In this document: positions 59,600 to 64,000 of the stretch, one piece after another
Numbering within the stretch: the stretch's first letter is position 1
Layout of the letters: every line of letters starts with the position of its first letter
Source of the DNA: Impatiens glandulifera
Taxonomy: Eukaryota; Streptophyta; Magnoliopsida; Ericales; Balsaminaceae
DNA: 64,000 nt
NCBI RefSeq assembly: GCF_907164915.1
Contig: NW_025919528.1
Span: 1 to 64,000, forward strand
Reading direction: 5' to 3'
The notes under the pieces: model-generated
Seen by the model: only the letters and a program-made list of their open reading frames with translations
Databases searched by the model: none
Told to the model about the DNA's origin: nothing
Translations under genes and position numbers: made by a program

Positions 59600-60084
59600 A
59601 ATATTTTCTTAATATTTTAAGTTTAAGACCAATGACAATAACATAGGCGCATGCTTTAGGTACAGATTGATACCTAAACTAAACACATGTTTATTAGATT
59701 CAGTTTTAAATGCATATTTTTGGATGAAATAAATAAATAAAGTGTAAAACAATATATTTTTAAATGACCAAAAGTTTAGAGTAGAGACTGTCATGTGAGC
59801 GTCGATACTTTTTCTCACATGTAACCAAGCACTGAACCAAATACATAATCTCTAAAACACGTTTGAACACGCAAAATATTTTTTTTCCTAATTTCTCAAC
59901 TAGTAATTAGGTGACGACTCTAAAAATGTCAAAACTAGTCTAAATTGACAATTTTAAACATGCTCTAGTTGCGTCTAGCATTTCTTTCCTCGTCTCACTC
60001 ATGATTCGAAAGGAATATAAGTTATGTGCATGACTATCAAGTTCAAAAATACATTTTCAAAAAGGTTCGATTTTTGGCGTTACA
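59600..60084 (-). repeat. R1-family repeat shared by both duplicates
   Basis: Equivalent of 10065-10558; ends GGCGTTACA at 60084. Confidence 0.55.
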
Positions 60085-61019
60085 ACTTTTCTAGCGACTC
60101 TACTAGGGATTAATCGATGCTTAACTTGAATAATCTTCTGGTTATTTTTAAGAATATTATTTTTATAACTATAACAAAAGAAAATTCTAAAAAGTAAAAA
60201 ATCCAAAATAATAAATAAAGGGGAAAATGGTACATCACCCAAATTCATCTGAATGCATTGGTTCTAATTTTGGGCACATCACTCAAATAGTACATGATGT
60301 TCGTGGTGCGACATCATATGTACACCTATAGTATTATGTACAAAGATTAGTTAATGAGGAATGGAAACCTATTCCAAATTTGATGGATGTTCCGTAAGTT
60401 TAACTTAGGTCCTTGGATCGATCTCCACTTCCATATTTTTGTGAGTTTGTATTTTAGATGTAGCAAAAGGAGGGGTAAAAATTCCTGATTGAGGGTATGC
60501 TCTTATTTTACATTGATGGCGTTGCTTGACATGTTAGGGAACTAACTTTCTCTTAAGATTTTACTTAGACACAAAAACCAGATCATTACTCCCAAGACTC
60601 ATCGTTCGTCGTGCCCAAGCAATATAATCCGCTTGTAATCTTTATGTGCCTACTATACTTATGTAAATACGTGTATGCATTATAGTTTAGATAAACGTTC
60701 ATTGATACATTCTAAATTTAATAAAAATAACATGTCTTGTGTTTGTCTATAGTGTTTTTCTTGTAGGTAGATCTACGTTCCACAGTGGCTCGGCCCAGTC
60801 CATACTTTGACTTTTCCGTAAACCCATCTTCTGAATTCCAAGGATGGGATTCAGGGATGGGATTCAGGGAACAAGTATTTAAAAGGAAAAAACACCAAAG
60901 GACAACCTACTAAACCAAGAAAGGCGAGACCGATTTGGAAGTCTACAAAAATTAATAAAAAATTAAAAATATACTTAACTAAATATGTTAAGTTTTAAAT
61001 TGATTGAAAAATATATTTG

Positions 61020-61281
61020 AGACTTTTTTATTATTATAAAATAACTAAATAAAATATTTAAAATAATATTTTTTTATTATCATATATATATTTCTTTATT
61101 TAATTATTTATATATATATTAAATTTAAATAATTTATTATTATAAGAAAAAAAATTAGGACATTGTATGAACACTTTTTTATAGCACATATTTTATATTT
61201 AATTATTTTTTAATATTTATTTAATTATCTATTATAATAATTTATTATTATAAAAAAAATTAAGAAATTGTATACAACAAT

Positions 61282-61326
<45 letters not shown>

Positions 61327-62173
61327 ATATTTATTCAAATATCTATTATATTAATTTATATACTTTTAAATAATTTATTAAATTCAATTTATATATTTTT
61401 ATATAATTTATTATATTCAATTTATTTATTTTTCTAATTTTAATAAATGTCAATTCTTACTAAATTTAGTTATTAAATAATCAAAATTATTATAAATATA
61501 AAATATAAAAAACTTAAATAAATTAGTTAAATGATATTTTAAATAAGTATATAATAATAAAGAATATTATACCCAAGTAAGACTTTAATTTGATTGGGAA
61601 TTTAATTCTAAATTAAATGTTTGATAAATTATTTTTCAAAATTATTTTTGTTCTCACTTAATGGATGTTGTCAATTTATATGATTGGTACACATGTATTA
61701 TATTCTTATTTTTAGATATTTTTCAAACTTGATATACATTATAAATTTAAAAATATAAATAAACATTAAATTTGGATTTAATTTAATTTTATAAATTAAA
61801 AATAATTTAAAATTTTTAATAATATTATTTTTATTTAAAATATTTATATATAAATAATATTTTGTTTATATTTTATCTATGCAAATGTACGAGATTAATT
61901 GCTGCTAGTTAAATTAATACAATAAAATTAGTTAAAGCAAAATTTTGATTTTTACATTCAAATTAAGAAATTTTAATAGGTGTTATATTATACTAAATTG
62001 AAAATTCAAATTTACTAGTTCATTCGGATCACAGCCATTAATAATTGGAATATGCCAATATATAGTAATTTGTTTAATGATATAATTTATTATTTAATAT
62101 AACAATTACGTATTTATTTGATAAATATTATTTAGGTAAAAATCTGAATAACTTATTAATATTTTTAACTTGG

Positions 62174-62227
<54 letters not shown>

Positions 62228-63060
62228 ATCAAACAAGATACTATCTTGAATTCTAACAAAATAAACGTACAAATTTAAAAATTATAGTCCTATGAGTTGG
62301 ATTAAGATAATTAAAATTTTATTTCAAACTTAAAATTTTACGATTATAAAGAAGCATAAATTTAAATAAAATTGTAAACTAAATAAATTATTATCATTTA
62401 AAATTTATAATTTTAAGATTTTATAAGTTTATAAATCATTTGAATTTTAAGTTTTTAAAATAGAAATAAAGTAAATTTATACCTATTCAAAAAATTATTC
62501 AAAAATTTTAAATAATGTAATTAATTTTATAATTATGACTTCTTAGTATTATTAATTTGTTATTGTTTTAAAAATAAATTTATATTTAATTATATATATA
62601 ATAATAATATATTAATATAACAATTTTAAATAAACTTTAAATTTTATAAATTCATACTTATCCAACTATTTTAAATAAACTCGATTTTGCCTACATATTA
62701 CGAATGATTCTTATTCTATTATGGAGTTATTTAAAATTATTTTATTTAATAATGACCTCTTTAAATTAGAGAATTTTAATAAAAAAAATCAAACAAAACA
62801 CAACATGACTCCTAACAAAATAATTTGTATACTTACTTTCTCTGTATTAATTATATATATATATATATATATAATAAATTAATTTGCATATTAAGTATTT
62901 TAAATTTATTTAATTTATACAAAATATAATTTTGAAATAATTAATTACTTTCACACTTAAAATATAATATTTAACATAAAATCAATATCCAACATTCAAT
63001 TTTATGTCCATTATTATGGATTTATGTTAGGTTTTATGTATTCATATCCCTTTGAATTAT
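61020..63060. repeat. Very AT-rich, low-complexity stretch with TA runs
   Basis: TA dinucleotide runs at 61290-61321, 62178-62222 and about 62850-62872. No gene. Confidence 0.8.
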
Positions 63061-63283
63061 TGATTTTTAAAAAATGAAATTCAAAATATTTAATATTTTA
63101 GGTAAGACAAAGTATGGAGTTTTGATTTGACTTGATGATTGATATAATGAAATCTTTATTAGAAATAACTTATCTAATACATTTGGATGGACAATTCTAT
63201 AGAAATTGATAATACACCAAAATATTGAAAATGGAGATGAATAAAAACAAATATATAAGTTGAAAATGGAGCTTTTTTTAGCC

Positions 63284-63375
63284 CATTGACTCGGCCCAGT
63301 CCAGCCCAGCCCACTAATAGCCCATGGCACGGCCGACCCACAGCTCGGCCCGGCCCGGTCCACAGCCCGACACGT
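63284..63375. repeat. GC-rich GGCCC/GCCCGGCCC repeat block
   Basis: A dense GGCCCAGTCC, CAGCCCAGCCC and CGGCCCGGCCCGG stretch in AT-rich surroundings. Such blocks are frequent in subterminal parts of plant hAT-like elements; no borders could be set. Confidence 0.45.
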
Positions 63376-63714
63376 TAGTAAATATAAAGACAAAAAACGG
63401 TAACATTTATAAAAAAAGACAAAAAAACGATAACAAAAAACGGTCACATTTCTATAGAATCGATGATTAATGAACAATATCAAGGTTGTATGCGAGAAAC
63501 TGAAGGCACATCTGATACCGATTCCGACGAAGGTGTATGAGACAACTGATTATAGAACATATCAGATTTAATCTAAGGTAAGTTAGAACTACGTGAGGGT
63601 CTGATATTTACAAATTTGAGGTATGCAAATTTGTAAGATACGTAGGCAACTCGAAAGGGTGCGACCCCATATTTTTTTAAATTACTTTTTTAGAAGGTTA
63701 ACAATGTTGTTATA

Positions 63715-63965
63715 CGGTCCGGTCCAGCCCGTTGGCAGGACACGACACAGAACGGCTCGGCACGGGAAGCACGACACGGTACGACACGGCACGACACGGC
63801 TCGACGCAGGAAGCACATCACGGCTCGACACGACATGGGTCAACAGGCCGGGCTGGGCCGAAATATTTTACTTTTAGGCACGACACGATTAATATGAGGC
63901 ATGGCACGGAACGACACGTATCACTATTTGGCACGACAGGCTGGGTCGGGCCAGTCCGATGCTGA
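63715..63965. repeat. GC-rich CACGACACGG repeat block
   Basis: Repeats of CACGACACGG and GGCTCGACACG. The right edge (GGTCGGGCCAGTCCGATGC) echoes the left block in inverted sense, which would fit the two ends of one hAT-like element of about 700 bp or more. Confidence 0.45.
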
Positions 63966-64000
63966 CCTCTAGTTCCACGGCACAACTCTTAGTTATTTAG

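Larger units (their letters stand above)
55790..62224 (+). repeat. Duplicated segment, copy 2
   Basis: Matches 5996-12619 in direct orientation. Specific changes are an R1 repeat insertion (about 58877-59425), a 95-bp insertion at 60779-60873 containing GGCTCGGCCCAGTCC, a longer TA run at 61290-61321, and loss of two blocks present in copy 1. Confidence 0.8.

Noticed and set aside
63067..63483. 138-residue minus-strand ORF
   Set aside because: It is Phe/Tyr/Ile-rich because of AT-rich DNA, crosses the GC-rich repeat and has no domain.

Overview
This window is nuclear DNA from a flowering plant, most likely a eudicot. It has short AT-rich introns with GT-AG borders, several nested LTR retrotransposons, CACTA and hAT-type DNA transposons, and one plant-specific PEBP gene. 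The accessory ORFs of the copia elements look to me like families seen in asterid genomes, but that placement is from memory and weak. No bacterial, organellar, tRNA or rRNA gene was seen.

Left part (1-15165). A minus-strand Ty3/gypsy element (broken gag at 1-1449, primer-binding site at 2181-2194, 3.8 kb LTR at 2201-5995) has inserted into a non-autonomous CACTA element that ends at 8202. The CACTA element lies at the left of a roughly 6.6 kb segment (5996-12619) that is present again, in the same orientation, at 55604-62224. After it come AT-rich DNA, LTR-like repeats, a hAT-type MITE with an exact 8-bp target duplication (13800-14058) and a minisatellite (14708-15165).

Middle (15166-26031). 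The only convincing intact host gene is an MFT-like PEBP gene. It has four exons between 16372 and 18907, encodes 177 residues, and has a TATA box and an RY (CATGCATG) element upstream and an AATAAA downstream. Next come a CACTA-type terminus (19598), a broken fragment of a PAM2 plus CUE gene (CID5/CID6-like, 20343-20665) that may have been captured by that transposon, a 375-bp tandem duplication, a gypsy LTR end at 24045 and a second hAT-like element.

Right part (26032-54923). This is a retrotransposon nest four levels deep. D is an old, decayed minus-strand copia element (26032-29016 plus 54863-54923). O is a 25.8 kb plus-strand copia element inserted in D's LTR (29017-54862). It has gag, a full but mutated pol, and three related accessory ORFs downstream of pol. 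M is a minus-strand element inserted in O (36973-49167, target duplication CATTG). It has gag and a long accessory ORF with an RGG-type tail, but no pol. A solo LTR of M's own family sits inside M (42645-45116, target duplication CTCTC). All three M-family LTRs carry dense arrays built from the inverted pair TTAGAC/GTCTAA, the most unusual sequence feature here. Each accessory ORF has its own TATA-like box about 70-120 bases upstream, which suggests internal transcription units.

The window closes with the second copy of the duplicated segment, about 1 kb of very AT-rich DNA, and GC-rich repeats near 63284-63965. Apart from the MFT-like gene, essentially every coding stretch belongs to a mobile element and carries stops or frameshifts.
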